NCBI RefSeq assembly: GCF_000241525.1
Contig: NZ_AHIL01000010.1
Coordinates: 1-64,000 of the forward strand
Source: Comamonas testosteroni ATCC 11996
GTDB lineage: Bacteria > Pseudomonadota > Gammaproteobacteria > Burkholderiales > Burkholderiaceae_C
Direction: 5' to 3'
DNA length: 64,000 nucleotides
Position 1 is the first letter of the stretch, and each line of letters opens with the position of its first letter. The notes below the pieces were generated by a model, which was not told where the DNA came from, did not search any database, and saw only the letters and a program-made list of their open reading frames with translations. Of this stretch, positions 34,557 through 44,214 are shown piece after piece. The translations under genes and the position numbers were made by a program.

Positions 34557-36746
34557 ATGTCAGATGCTGTCTTCTCCCTGCAAGCAGAGCCGCCATGGGT
34601 TGCACCGTCGCAGCCAGAGGAGGTTGCTGCCGCGCCACAGTCTGGGCGGATACGCATAGGCCCGGGCCCCATGCTGCGCAGCATGGTGCTTGTTGCCATG
34701 ATTGCCGTGCTGCTGGTTGGAGCTGGCGCTGCGGGCTGGGTGGCTTATTCCCTGCGTCGGGCGGTCATGGACGGAGCGCTGCCGGCACAGACCAAAGCGT
34801 TGGAATACGCGGTTCGTTCGCTGGCCTTCAGAGTCGAGCAGCAGCAAAAACCCCTACATAGTCTGTCCTCTGTGCTGGCGGGCCATATGCATGATTCTCA
34901 GGAGTCACTGCAGGCCATGCTCAAGCAGCCCACCTCCATGGCACAGCAGTATGAGCAACTTCAACTGGCTGATGGAAAAGGGCAGTTGCTGGTCAATTTG
35001 CATCAGGAGCAGGCGCTGGCCGCAGAACAGCTTGAAGAGCCGCTGCGCGAAGTGCTCAAGCGGTCATTGGCAGAGGGCAAGCCGATCACTCAAGCCTGGG
35101 TGCGTCCCGGTGATGCGGGCCTGCAGCTGGAGTTTCAGAATGTCGTGCCGGTGCGTGATCTGCAAGGCAAGTTGCAGGGCGTTCTTGGCGGTAGCTACCG
35201 GACGCCTTTGTCAGTGTTGTTTTCACTGGAAGTCGCCTCTGCCGAAGCGGGTAGCCAGCTGCTGCTGATCGACCGTGACCTGCGTCCGCTGGCTCTCAGC
35301 AGCAAAGGGCAGTGGCAATTGCCCCCTGCCTTGGCCGATGCTGCGCTGCCTCGCGGGCTGGATCAAGCTTGGCTCAAGACCGCTCAGACCGGTGCGGTCA
35401 GTGAGCAGAGAAATAACCAACTCTGGAGCGCCATGCCGCTGCCTTGGGCGCAATGGACTCTGCTGAAAGTCAGCAACGTTCAGGAATGGGTGCCGGGAGT
35501 CTCGGTCAAGATGATGGGCTGGCTGGCCACGGCCCTGCTGGTACTGGCTGGACTGCTTGGAGCGGTGCTTTGCCTGATCGCCTATCCGCTGACGGCCTTG
35601 TTTCGCTCGGCAGAGCAGGCTTCTCGACGCGGGCTGATGCTGGAAGTGGACTCGGCCAGCCGCAGGGGCAACTGGTGGCATGGCCTGTCCGATCATGACT
35701 GGGGAGAGGCCCAGACCCTGCGCACTGCATTGCAGGCCCTGGGCGGTGGATATGAGGCGCATGGCGAGCTGGAGCGTGATTTGCAGATGCAGTTGCAGAC
35801 GTTGATGGACTATGCCCCCGTAGGTTTGATCGTGACGCATGGCTCAACGGTGCAGCGTGTGGGCATGCAGGCCGCCAGAGTACTTGGCTATCAGCCTCAG
35901 GAAATGCAGGGCCTGGCGGTGCGTGGTCTGTGTGCCAGCGATGCCGACTATGAGGATCTGATGGGGCGGGTCCGGCGGGCTCTGGATACATATGGACAGT
36001 TTGATAGCGAAGTCTGCTTGGTACGCAAGGATGCAAGGCCGGTATGGGTGCGAATTCACGGTCAGAGCATGCAGCGCATGCACAGGGCCTGGGAGCAGTC
36101 GGGCAAGGCGCTGGATGGTCAATACCTGGTCTGGGAGCTGGAGGATGTGACCACGCAGCGGCAGTTGCGCGAGCAATCGAGCTGGAAAGCCATGCACGAT
36201 CCCTTGACCCGCCTGCCCAACCGAACGGCGTTTGCTCTGCGGCTCAAGGAATGGCTGCGCGAATATACGACTCCCGACTATCTGGAGAGCCTGGGAGGTG
36301 CGAATGTGACCGCCCGTTCGCAGAGCGAGCCCAAAGCGCATGGCATCGTGCTGTATGTAGACCTGGACCACTTCTCTCAGGTCAATCGCCAGGGCGGGCG
36401 TGAAGTGGGTGACGAGGTGCTCGGCCATATTGCGCGCCTGATCGAGTCCACGGTGCGGCCCCATGGCTGGGTGGCCAGGGTTGGAGGCGATGAATTTGCC
36501 ATTCTCATGGCCGGAATCAGCCGTGAGGAGGGAATGCGCCATGCTCAGCTGCTGTGCATGGCCATCCAGGACTGGGAGGGGTCCTACCAGGGGCAGCGCT
36601 ATATGTTGAGCGCCAGCATCGGCATGTTGCTGCTGGATGCCAGCTACCACACGGCGGCCAGCGCCTTCAAGGGGGCCGATATGGCCTGCTACGCCGCCAA
36701 GCGCAAGGGGCGCAACCGTGTGGAAGTGATGACCGCAGCAGTCTGA
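34557..36746 (+). CDS. Membrane-bound diguanylate cyclase (sensor-PAS-GGDEF) lacking the I-site aspartate
   Basis: The 729-residue protein has membrane helices at about 42-64 and 320-345 bracketing a periplasmic Cache-like sensor, then a PAS-like segment (about 410-530; LMDYAPVGLIVTHGSTVQRV) and a GGDEF domain (about 550-725). The active site GGDEF is intact at 643-647 in ARVGGDEFAIL. The product-inhibition site RxxD reads RPHG, so feedback by c-di-GMP through this site is probably lost. There is no EAL domain. The signal sensed is unknown. Confidence 0.9.
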   Translation: MSDAVFSLQAEPPWVAPSQPEEVAAAPQSGRIRIGPGPMLRSMVLVAMIAVLLVGAGAAGWVAYSLRRAVMDGALPAQTKALEYAVRSLAFRVEQQQKPLHSLSSVLAGHMHDSQESLQAMLKQPTSMAQQYEQLQLADGKGQLLVNLHQEQALAAEQLEEPLREVLKRSLAEGKPITQAWVRPGDAGLQLEFQNVVPVRDLQGKLQGVLGGSYRTPLSVLFSLEVASAEAGSQLLLIDRDLRPLALSSKGQWQLPPALADAALPRGLDQAWLKTAQTGAVSEQRNNQLWSAMPLPWAQWTLLKVSNVQEWVPGVSVKMMGWLATALLVLAGLLGAVLCLIAYPLTALFRSAEQASRRGLMLEVDSASRRGNWWHGLSDHDWGEAQTLRTALQALGGGYEAHGELERDLQMQLQTLMDYAPVGLIVTHGSTVQRVGMQAARVLGYQPQEMQGLAVRGLCASDADYEDLMGRVRRALDTYGQFDSEVCLVRKDARPVWVRIHGQSMQRMHRAWEQSGKALDGQYLVWELEDVTTQRQLREQSSWKAMHDPLTRLPNRTAFALRLKEWLREYTTPDYLESLGGANVTARSQSEPKAHGIVLYVDLDHFSQVNRQGGREVGDEVLGHIARLIESTVRPHGWVARVGGDEFAILMAGISREEGMRHAQLLCMAIQDWEGSYQGQRYMLSASIGMLLLDASYHTAASAFKGADMACYAAKRKGRNRVEVMTAAV

Positions 36747-36844
36747 GTCGGATTGCGCATGCTGAGTTCAAGGCAGATATGACAGCCTAGAGGGCAATCC
36801 CTTGGCTGCTCAAAGGGGCTGACTGAGTTACGCTCTGCGGCTGC

Positions 36845-36856
36845 TTTGTATACAAA
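36845..36856. promoter_or_regulatory. Perfect palindrome TTTGTATACAAA upstream of the LysR/purine-transport genes
   Basis: This 12-base perfect palindrome, the most symmetrical of the window's GTATAC sites, lies 46 bases upstream of the LysR start at 36903 in the gap after the diguanylate cyclase. Confidence 0.6.
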
Positions 36857-36902
36857 AATGGATGAGGCTGGCCGTGCCACAGCGCCCGGATGCCCATGAT
36901 CT

Positions 36903-37835
36903 ATGCGTGACCAGACCTTGTTCGACAAGATAGATTTGCACCTGATCAGGGTGCTGCACACGGTGCTGACGGAGCGCAGCGTCTCCCGTGCGGCGCTGCG
37001 GCTGGGCATGCACCAGCCGGCGGTGTCTGCAGCCCTGCGGCGTCTGCGCGAGCTCGCTGGCGACCCTTTGCTGGTGCGTTCCGGGGCACAGATGCAGCCT
37101 ACCGATGTGGGGCTGCGCATGGTGCAACCCTCGGCAGACATCCTGCGTGCAGCCGAGGGGCTGTTCAGCGATGCGCGGCAGTTTGACCCGCGCACCTCGA
37201 CTCGTACTTTCCGCATTGCGGCCAGCGACTATCTGGATCCCCAGTTCCTGCCACGGCTGATGTCGGCCATGAAGGCCCAGGCCCCGCATTGTCCGGTGGA
37301 CTTCCTGCCGCTGAGCGCCGAGGCGCATTACGAGGGGCAACTGGCCGATGGCGAGATCGACGTCGTCATCGGAAACTGGCCGCAGCCTCCGGAGGGCCTG
37401 CACATGGCCAAGCTGTTCGAGGACGAGGTGGTCTGTCTGGTCAGTCCCAAGCATCCGGCAGTGCGCAGGGGCTGGGATGTGCAGCAATGGCTGCAGGCCG
37501 AACACATTGCGCCAACCCCGGCCTATCCCGGTGCCCTGGGCGTGATAGATGAGCAGTTGGCAGGCATGGGTTTGAGCCGCCAGGTGGTGGCACGCTGCGC
37601 GCATTTCAGTCTGATTCCCGACATGGTGGCATCAAGCTTGCTTGTCATGACCTCGGGCAGATTGTTCTGTGAGCGCTTCAGCGAACGTCTGTCCCTGGCC
37701 ATACTGCCTTGCCCTGTGGAATTCCCTCCGCTGGTCTATTACCAGCTCTGGCATGCGCGTTCGCATGCTGGTGCCGCCACACGCTGGCTGCGAGAGGTGG
37801 TTCGCAATGTTGCACTAACGCTGCGAAATCAATAG
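36903..37835 (+). CDS. LysR-family transcriptional regulator upstream of purine transporter
   Basis: The 310-residue protein has a NodD/NahR-like LysR head (residues 5-65; LHLIRVLHTVLTERSVSRAALRLGMHQPAVSAALRRLREL) and the effector domain. It is codirectional with the ABC importer that begins 76 bases downstream, and a TTTGTATACAAA palindrome precedes it. This suggests control of purine or nucleoside uptake, with the LysR gene itself under the GTATAC-binding regulator. Confidence 0.88.
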   Translation: MRDQTLFDKIDLHLIRVLHTVLTERSVSRAALRLGMHQPAVSAALRRLRELAGDPLLVRSGAQMQPTDVGLRMVQPSADILRAAEGLFSDARQFDPRTSTRTFRIAASDYLDPQFLPRLMSAMKAQAPHCPVDFLPLSAEAHYEGQLADGEIDVVIGNWPQPPEGLHMAKLFEDEVVCLVSPKHPAVRRGWDVQQWLQAEHIAPTPAYPGALGVIDEQLAGMGLSRQVVARCAHFSLIPDMVASSLLVMTSGRLFCERFSERLSLAILPCPVEFPPLVYYQLWHARSHAGAATRWLREVVRNVALTLRNQ

Positions 37836-37911
37836 CTTGTATCGTATTCCTGTTCAGCGCGTAGAGCCTGTTTGAGTCAATTTGTTATTTGAATTGAGAG
37901 ACAATCCAGCG

Positions 37912-39471
37912 ATGAATCCCCCCCCGACACATTCCCCATCTGCGAGTGCGCCTGCGCGTTTGCAGTTGGAGGGTATTACCAAGCGGTACCCGGCTGTGGT
38001 TGCAAACAGCAAGGTATCGCTGAAAGTTAAGCCCGGCGAGATCCACGCCATTCTGGGCGAAAACGGCGCTGGCAAGTCCACGCTGATGAAGATCATCTAC
38101 GGTGCGGTCAAGCCTGACGAGGGAGCCATTCTGGTCGACGGCAAGCCGGTGCAGATCCGCAATCCGCAGGAAGCCCGGGCACTGGGCATTGCCATGGTGT
38201 TCCAGCATTTCAGCCTGTTCGACACTCTGACCGTGGCCGAGAACGTCTGGCTGGGCCTGGACAAGAGCATTGCACTGGCCAAGGTGATCGAGAACATTCA
38301 GGCCACGGCCCGTGATTACGGGCTGGAGGTGGACCCGCATCGTCCCGTTCACACGCTTTCCGTCGGCGAAATGCAGCGCGTGGAAATCATCCGCGCCCTG
38401 TTGACCAATCCCCGGGTGCTGATTCTGGACGAACCCACCTCGGTGCTCACGCCCCAGGCCGTGGAGATGCTGTTTGTGGTGCTGCGCCGCCTGGCCGCGG
38501 AAGGTTGCTCCATCCTCTATATCAGCCACAAGCTGCATGAAATCCGCTCGCTGTGCACGGCCTGTACGGTGCTGCGCGGCGGTGTGGTGACGGGGGAGTG
38601 CAACCCAGCCAACGAGACCAATGCTTCGCTGTCGCGCATGATGATCGGCTCGGAGCCGCCGGAGCTGGAGCACCGCACGGCGAATACCGGCGATACCGTG
38701 CTGCGTGTGCAGGGCCTGTCGCTCAGAAGCCAGGATCCCTTCGGTGTCGATCTGCAGAGCATTGCGCTGCAGGTGCGTGCGGGCGAAGTCGTCGGCATTG
38801 CAGGCGTCTCCGGCAACGGCCAGAAAGAGCTGATGTATGCGCTGTCCGGCGAGGACACACGCGCCGAGGCAGAGGCCGTGCAGTTGCTGGGCAAGGGCGT
38901 GGGACGCATGGGGCCGAGCCGGCGCCGTGGCATGGGCCTGCATTTCGTGCCGGAAGAGCGGCTGGGGCGCGGGGCCGTGCCCAGCATGGGCCTGGCCCAC
39001 AACCTGTTGCTGACGCGCAAGACCGCAGTCGGCAAGGGCGGCTGGATTCGCATGGCTGCGCTTCAGTCGCAGGCGCGGGACATCATCGGGCGTTTCAACG
39101 TCAAGGCCGGCGGCCCGAACTCGGCCGCGCAGTCGCTGTCGGGCGGCAATCTGCAGAAGTTCATCGTGGGTCGTGAAATTGATGCCAAGCCGCGTCTGCT
39201 CATCATTTCTCAGCCCACCTGGGGGGTGGATGTGGGGGCTGCTGCGCAGATTCGGGGCGAGATTCTCAAGCTGCGCGACCAGGGTTGCGCCGTGCTGGTG
39301 GTCAGCGAGGAGTTGGACGAGTTGTTTGAGATTTGTGACCGCCTGCATGTGGTGGCCAAGGGCCGCCTGAGTCCTTCGGTGGATAGAACAGCTGCCACTG
39401 TGCAGCAGATTGGTGAATGGATGAGCGGGCTGTGGGATGCGTCGGCGGTGCAGGGAGGTGCCCATGCTTAA
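37912..39471 (+). CDS. Nucleoside/purine ABC importer ATPase (two fused ATPase domains)
   Basis: The 519-residue protein has two ATPase domains as in the RbsA/NupA/YufO group. Domain 1 (about 15-250) has Walker A GENGAGKSTLMK; domain 2 (about 265-500) has a degenerate Walker A AGVSGNGQKELM and signature LSGGNLQKF. Degeneration of the second P-loop is normal for this group. The ATG at 37912 is chosen because homology begins soon after. It overlaps the permease gene by 8 bases. Confidence 0.93.
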   Translation: MNPPPTHSPSASAPARLQLEGITKRYPAVVANSKVSLKVKPGEIHAILGENGAGKSTLMKIIYGAVKPDEGAILVDGKPVQIRNPQEARALGIAMVFQHFSLFDTLTVAENVWLGLDKSIALAKVIENIQATARDYGLEVDPHRPVHTLSVGEMQRVEIIRALLTNPRVLILDEPTSVLTPQAVEMLFVVLRRLAAEGCSILYISHKLHEIRSLCTACTVLRGGVVTGECNPANETNASLSRMMIGSEPPELEHRTANTGDTVLRVQGLSLRSQDPFGVDLQSIALQVRAGEVVGIAGVSGNGQKELMYALSGEDTRAEAEAVQLLGKGVGRMGPSRRRGMGLHFVPEERLGRGAVPSMGLAHNLLLTRKTAVGKGGWIRMAALQSQARDIIGRFNVKAGGPNSAAQSLSGGNLQKFIVGREIDAKPRLLIISQPTWGVDVGAAAQIRGEILKLRDQGCAVLVVSEELDELFEICDRLHVVAKGRLSPSVDRTAATVQQIGEWMSGLWDASAVQGGAHA

Positions 39472-40558
39472 GCTGGAACAACGTCCCCAGGCGTCCAAGT
39501 TCTGGACCTATGGCTCGCCAATTCTGGCGTTGCTGATCACCGTGCTGGTCGGGGTCTGCCTGTTCGCCCTGCTGGGCAAGGATCCGGTCAAGGGCTTGCA
39601 GGCCTTTTTCTGGGAACCCATCAGATCGGGCTATGCCCTGGGTGAGCTGGCTGTCAAGGCCACGCCTTTGCTGCTGATTGCGCTGGGGCTGGCCGTATGC
39701 TTTCGCTCCAATGTCTGGAATATCGGTGCCGAAGGCCAGTTCGTCATCGGGGCGGTGGCTGCAGGAGGCATTGCCTTGCTGGCAGACAAGACCACAGGGC
39801 CCTGGATCGTGCCGGCTATCCTGATCGCCGGCATGCTGGGTGGCATGCTCTGGGCGGGCATCGTGGCCTTGCTGCGCGACCGCTTCAACGCCAACGAAAT
39901 TCTGGTCAGCCTGATGCTGGTCTATGTGGGCACGCTGGTGCTGGGCTATCTGGTCTATGGGCCCTGGAAGGACCCCATGGGATACAACTTCCCGCAGACC
40001 AAGAGCTTTGAGCGCGTCACGCAGATTCCTCGGCTGGTGCAGGGAATGCGCATGAATATCGGCGTCATCATCTCGCTGGTGGGAGCCGGCCTGCTGTGGG
40101 CATTTCTGTTTCGCACGCGTGCGGGTTTCGCGTTGCAAGTCGGCGGCCTGGCGCCGTCGGCGGCACGCTATGCCGGCTTTTCCTCGCGCAAGGCTCTGTG
40201 GACGGCGCTGCTGATTTCTGGCGCCACAGCCGGTCTGGCGGGAGCGCTGGAAGTCGCTGGCCCTCTGGGTCAGCTCACGCCCTATGTGCCCGCCGGCTAC
40301 GGCTTTGCGGCCATCATCGTGGCCTTTGTGGGGCGCCTGCATCCTGTGGGCATGATTTTCTCGGCCATTCTCATGAGCATGTTTTATATCGGTGGCGAGC
40401 TGGCGCAGTCGCGTCTGGGCCTGCCCAAGGCGCTGACCGGCGTCTTCCAGGGGCTGTTGCTGTTCGCGCTGCTGGCCTGCGACACGCTGGTGGCCTATCG
40501 CATCCGCTGGGTGGCGAAAAAAGCCGGCAGCGCCATTTCTGCAGTGAAGGGAGCCTGA
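39464..40558 (+). CDS. Nucleoside/purine ABC importer permease 1
   Basis: The 364-residue BPD_transp_2 permease has about ten membrane helices and the coupling segment SAARYAGFSSRKALWTALLISG. It overlaps the ATPase gene and is followed 3 bases later by the second permease. The group (YufP/NupB) carries nucleosides; the neighbouring purine deaminases suggest free purines or nucleosides here. Confidence 0.92.
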   Translation: MLKLEQRPQASKFWTYGSPILALLITVLVGVCLFALLGKDPVKGLQAFFWEPIRSGYALGELAVKATPLLLIALGLAVCFRSNVWNIGAEGQFVIGAVAAGGIALLADKTTGPWIVPAILIAGMLGGMLWAGIVALLRDRFNANEILVSLMLVYVGTLVLGYLVYGPWKDPMGYNFPQTKSFERVTQIPRLVQGMRMNIGVIISLVGAGLLWAFLFRTRAGFALQVGGLAPSAARYAGFSSRKALWTALLISGATAGLAGALEVAGPLGQLTPYVPAGYGFAAIIVAFVGRLHPVGMIFSAILMSMFYIGGELAQSRLGLPKALTGVFQGLLLFALLACDTLVAYRIRWVAKKAGSAISAVKGA

Positions 40559-40561
40559 TCC

Positions 40562-41482
40562 ATGGAATCCTATGCACTGCTGCTGGGCTCCACCCTCAGC
40601 GCCGGCACCGTTCTGGCGCTGGCGGCCCTGGGCCTGCTGATCAATGAAAAATCGGGCATCGTCAATCTCGGTGCCGAAGGCATGATGCTCTGCGCCGCCA
40701 TTGCCGGTTTTGCTGCTACGGTGCACACCGGCAACACCTGGATGGGCTTTGGTGCGGGCATGCTGGCAGGGGCCTTGCTGGCCGCCATCTTCGGGGGACT
40801 GGTGATCTGGTTCAACACCAACCAGTATGCAACCGGTCTTGCGCTTTCGCTGTTCGGCGCGGGCTTCTCGGCATTCGTGGGCCTGGGCTATGTGCAGGCC
40901 AAGCTGCCAGAGCTGCCCAAGTACTCCATCCCGGGTCTGGCAGATCTGCCGCTCGTGGGTCCGGCCTTGTTCACGCTGCACCCGCTGGTCTACGGCGCCA
41001 TCGTGCTGGCCGCCCTGATGGTCTGGTTTCTGTACCGCACGCGTGCGGGCCTGGTGTTGCGTTCGGTCGGCGAGTCGCCCTCGTCAGCCCATGCCCTGGG
41101 CTACCCTGTGCGCCGCATCCGTCTGATGGCCGTGATGTTTGGCGGTGCCATGTGCGGTCTGGCGGGTGCTTTCATCTCGGTGGTCTACACGCCGCTGTGG
41201 GTGGAGAACATGGTTTCGGGCCGAGGCTGGATCGCTTTGGCGCTGACGACTTTCGCGACCTGGCGGCCGGCTCGTGTTCTGCTGGGCGCCTATCTGTTTG
41301 GCGGCGTGACCATGTTGCAGTTCCATCTGCAGGCCACTGGGGTTCAGGTGCCCAGCCAGATTCTGTCCATGCTGCCCTACCTGGCCACCATCGTGGTGCT
41401 GGTGCTGATCTCGCGTAATCCGACCTGGATTCGAGCCAATATGCCGGCTTCCCTGGGAAAACCCTTCTACCCTGGAGCGTGA
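40562..41482 (+). CDS. Nucleoside/purine ABC importer permease 2
   Basis: The 306-residue BPD_transp_2 permease has about nine helices, the family's N-terminal LINEKSGIVNLGAEGMML and the coupling segment AHALGYPVRRIRLMAVMFGG. It pairs with permease 1 and is followed 52 bases later by the first binding lipoprotein. Confidence 0.93.
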   Translation: MESYALLLGSTLSAGTVLALAALGLLINEKSGIVNLGAEGMMLCAAIAGFAATVHTGNTWMGFGAGMLAGALLAAIFGGLVIWFNTNQYATGLALSLFGAGFSAFVGLGYVQAKLPELPKYSIPGLADLPLVGPALFTLHPLVYGAIVLAALMVWFLYRTRAGLVLRSVGESPSSAHALGYPVRRIRLMAVMFGGAMCGLAGAFISVVYTPLWVENMVSGRGWIALALTTFATWRPARVLLGAYLFGGVTMLQFHLQATGVQVPSQILSMLPYLATIVVLVLISRNPTWIRANMPASLGKPFYPGA

Positions 41483-41534
41483 TGCCCAAATGTGGTGCAA
41501 TCCGTTTTTCAAAAATAATGAGAGGACAACTTCA

Positions 41535-42680
41535 ATGACAACTCTGGGCAAACGCGCTCTGATCAAGATGATCGGCCTGTCGGCTGTTTCCATGGCTGTG
41601 CTGACCGCTTGCGGCAAGAAGGAGGAAGCACCTGCAGCTCCCGCCGCCGCACCTGCGGCAGCTCCTGCTGCCGACAAGCTCAAGATCGGCTTCATGTATG
41701 TGAGCCCCATCGGCGACGGCGGCTGGACCTATCAGCACGAACTGGGCCGCAAGGCCATCCAGGAGAAGTTCGGCGACAAGATCGAGACTTCCATGGTCGA
41801 GAGCGTGCCAGAGTCTGCAGACGCCGAGCGCGTGATGCGCGACATGATCGGCCAGGGCAACAAGCTGGTCTTCGCCACCAGCTTCGGCTATCAGGACTTT
41901 GTGCAAAAGGTCGCCGCAGACGTCAAGGATGTGAAGTTCGAACACGCCACCGGCTACAAGACGGCCGACAACGCAGCCGTGTACGACACCAAGACCTTTG
42001 AAGGCGCTTATCTGGCCGGCATCGTGGCAGGTGCCATGACCAAGACCAAGACCGTGGGCGTGGTGGCTTCGGTGCCAATCCCCGAAGTGGTGCGCAACAT
42101 CAACAGCTTTGTGCTGGGCGCCCAGAGCATCGATCCCTCCATCAAGGCCAAGGTGGTCTGGGTGAACGAGTGGTTTGCTCCTCCCAAGGAATCCGAAGCC
42201 GCCAACAGCCTGATCAACGGCGGCGTGGACGTGATGTACCAGAACACCAACTCTCCCGCCGTGCTGAAGACGGCTGAAGAGCGCGGCGCTCGTGCCTTCG
42301 GCAAGGACGGCGACATGAGCGGCTTCGCGCCCAAGGCTCATCTGGGCTCGGCCGTGATCGACTGGACTCCCTACTACAGCAAGGTGGTGGAGGACACGCT
42401 GGCCGGCAAGTGGCAGACCGGCAACTTCTGGTGGGGTGTGAAGGAAGGCGCCATCGACCTGAAGAAGATCGCTGACGACGTACCCCAGGAAATCAAGGAC
42501 AAGGTTGAGAAGGCTCGCGCCGGCCTGAAGGACGGCTCCTTCGCCGTCTGGACAGGTCCCATCAAGGACAACACAGGCAAGGAATTGCTGGAAGCCGGCA
42601 AGGTTGCCGATGATGCCTGGCTGCGCAGCATCAACTTCTATGTGAACGGTATCGAGGGCAAGGTGCCCGGTGCCAAATAA
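41535..42680 (+). CDS. BMP-family purine/nucleoside-binding lipoprotein 1
   Basis: The 381-residue lipoprotein has lipobox VLTAC (cysteine about 27), a short Ala/Pro linker and a BMP (Med/PnrA-like) binding domain with IGFMYVSPIGDGGWTYQHE and VNEWFAPPKESEAANSLINGG. PnrA-type proteins bind purine nucleosides. It ends at its own terminator. The protein at 42875 is a close paralogue. Confidence 0.93.
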   Translation: MTTLGKRALIKMIGLSAVSMAVLTACGKKEEAPAAPAAAPAAAPAADKLKIGFMYVSPIGDGGWTYQHELGRKAIQEKFGDKIETSMVESVPESADAERVMRDMIGQGNKLVFATSFGYQDFVQKVAADVKDVKFEHATGYKTADNAAVYDTKTFEGAYLAGIVAGAMTKTKTVGVVASVPIPEVVRNINSFVLGAQSIDPSIKAKVVWVNEWFAPPKESEAANSLINGGVDVMYQNTNSPAVLKTAEERGARAFGKDGDMSGFAPKAHLGSAVIDWTPYYSKVVEDTLAGKWQTGNFWWGVKEGAIDLKKIADDVPQEIKDKVEKARAGLKDGSFAVWTGPIKDNTGKELLEAGKVADDAWLRSINFYVNGIEGKVPGAK

Positions 42681-42715
42681 GCACTGTTTGCGGGGCGCCT
42701 GAGCAGCGTCCGATC

Positions 42716-42740
42716 AAAGGCCCTGAGGGGCCTTTCTTTT
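42716..42740 (+). terminator. Terminator between the two BMP genes
   Basis: AAAGGCCC-TGAG-GGGCCTTT followed by CTTTTT. It separates the importer operon from the second binding-protein gene, which therefore has its own promoter in 42741-42874. Confidence 0.88.
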
Positions 42741-42874
42741 TGCGCTGTCGTTTTCAGGATACCTATCTGCAATTTGGCGCAGTTTATGCATATATTGCCC
42801 AAGGTGTAACCGGTACCCATGGGATTGCGCTCCTATCGGTTTCAAACCTCACTCTTTGTTCCAAGGAAACTTTA

Positions 42875-44032
42875 ATGACTGATTTGCACAAGCGTTCATT
42901 GATCAAGGTCGCCGCACTGACGGCTATTGCCTCGGCCGCTCTCGTAGGCTGCGGCAAGAAGGAGGAAGCAACTGCGCCGGCAGCAGCCCCCGCTGCCGCT
43001 CCTGCAGCCGCTGCTCCGGAACCCCTGAAGATTGCTTTTGCTTATGTCGGCCCGGTGGGCGACGGTGGCTGGTCCTTTGCCCATGACCAGGCCCGCAAGG
43101 CCCTGGAAAAAGAGTTCGGTGACAAGATCAAGACCAGCTATGTGGAGAGCGTGCCCGAGGGCGCCGATGCCGAGCGCGTGCTGCGCGACATGGCTTCGCA
43201 GGGCAACAAGCTGGTGTTCGGAACCACCTTCGGCTATATGGACGTGATCCAGAAACTGGCCCCCGAGTTCGCCGACGTGAAGTGGGAGCACGCCACCGGC
43301 TACAAGACCGCGGCCAATGTCAGCACCTATGACAGCCGCACTTACGAAGGTGCCTATCTGGCCGGCATCATTGCCGGTGGTATGACCAAGTCCAACACCC
43401 TGGGCGTGGTGGGCTCGGTGCCGATTCCCGAGGTGATCCGCAATATCAACAGCTTCACGCTGGGTGCCCAGTCCGTGAATCCCAAGATCAAGACCAAGGT
43501 GGTCTGGGTCAACGAATGGTTCAGCCCTCCCAAGGAGACTGAAGCTGCGACCAGCCTGATCAATGGCGGCGCCGACATCCTGTTCCAGAACACCGATTCA
43601 CCCGCAGTGCTGAAGACGGCCGAGGAAAAGGGCAAGCGTGCCTTCGGCTGGGATTCGGACATGACGGCCTACGGTCCCAAGGCTCACCTGGGCTCGTCCA
43701 TCATCAACTGGGCTCCTTACTACATCGATTCCACCCGCAGCGCGCTGGAAGGAAAGTGGAGCAGCCGTCAGACCTGGTGGGGCGTCAAGGAGGGTGTGAT
43801 CGACATCGTGTCCCTGGCTGACGACATTCCTGCCGAACTCAAGGCAAAGGTTGAGGACGTGAAAAAGGGACTGAAGGAAGGTACATTCACCATCTGGAAG
43901 GGCCCTATCACCGGCCAGGACGGCAAGGAGCTGATCGCTGCCGACAAGGTTGCCGATGACGGTTTCCTCAAGGGCATCAATTTCTACGTCAAGGGCGTGG
44001 AAGGCAAAGTGCCAGGTGGCGACGCCAAGTAA
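42875..44032 (+). CDS. BMP-family purine/nucleoside-binding lipoprotein 2
   Basis: The 385-residue lipoprotein (lipobox ALVGC, cysteine about 24) is a tandem paralogue of the previous gene, sharing long stretches such as GDGGW, SVPIPEVIRNINSF and VWVNEWF with few changes. A duplicated binding protein lets one permease serve two ligands. It follows a terminator, so it is separately transcribed. The ATG at 42875 gives a normal lipoprotein signal; the upstream in-frame extension is non-coding. Confidence 0.93.
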   Translation: MTDLHKRSLIKVAALTAIASAALVGCGKKEEATAPAAAPAAAPAAAAPEPLKIAFAYVGPVGDGGWSFAHDQARKALEKEFGDKIKTSYVESVPEGADAERVLRDMASQGNKLVFGTTFGYMDVIQKLAPEFADVKWEHATGYKTAANVSTYDSRTYEGAYLAGIIAGGMTKSNTLGVVGSVPIPEVIRNINSFTLGAQSVNPKIKTKVVWVNEWFSPPKETEAATSLINGGADILFQNTDSPAVLKTAEEKGKRAFGWDSDMTAYGPKAHLGSSIINWAPYYIDSTRSALEGKWSSRQTWWGVKEGVIDIVSLADDIPAELKAKVEDVKKGLKEGTFTIWKGPITGQDGKELIAADKVADDGFLKGINFYVKGVEGKVPGGDAK

Positions 44033-44164
44033 GCACTGCTGATCAGGCATCGCGCCGCCTCGCCGCACCGATTGCGGCCTGTGGCGCATGTCTTCAAGGC
44101 AGACCCCGGAGTTTGCCGGGTAGTGTTGGCTGTTAGCAGTCGTCCAGACACGACTTGCAGCGAC

Positions 44165-44190
44165 AGGGCCGCCGCAGAGCGGCCCTTTGT
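44165..44190 (+). terminator. Terminator or attenuator hairpin just before the Rieske gene
   Basis: AGGGCCGC-CGCAGA-GCGGCCCT followed by TTGT. It lies 132 bases after the second BMP gene and only about 25 bases before the Rieske start codon, leaving little room for a separate Rieske promoter. Confidence 0.75.
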
Positions 44191-44214
44191 ATTTCGATAA
44201 TGACGAGTATCCCC

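Noticed and set aside
37849..37864. TTGTATCGTATTCC before the purine importer as another GTATAC site
   Set aside because: The core is broken (GTATCG), and the true palindrome for this unit lies upstream of the LysR gene.
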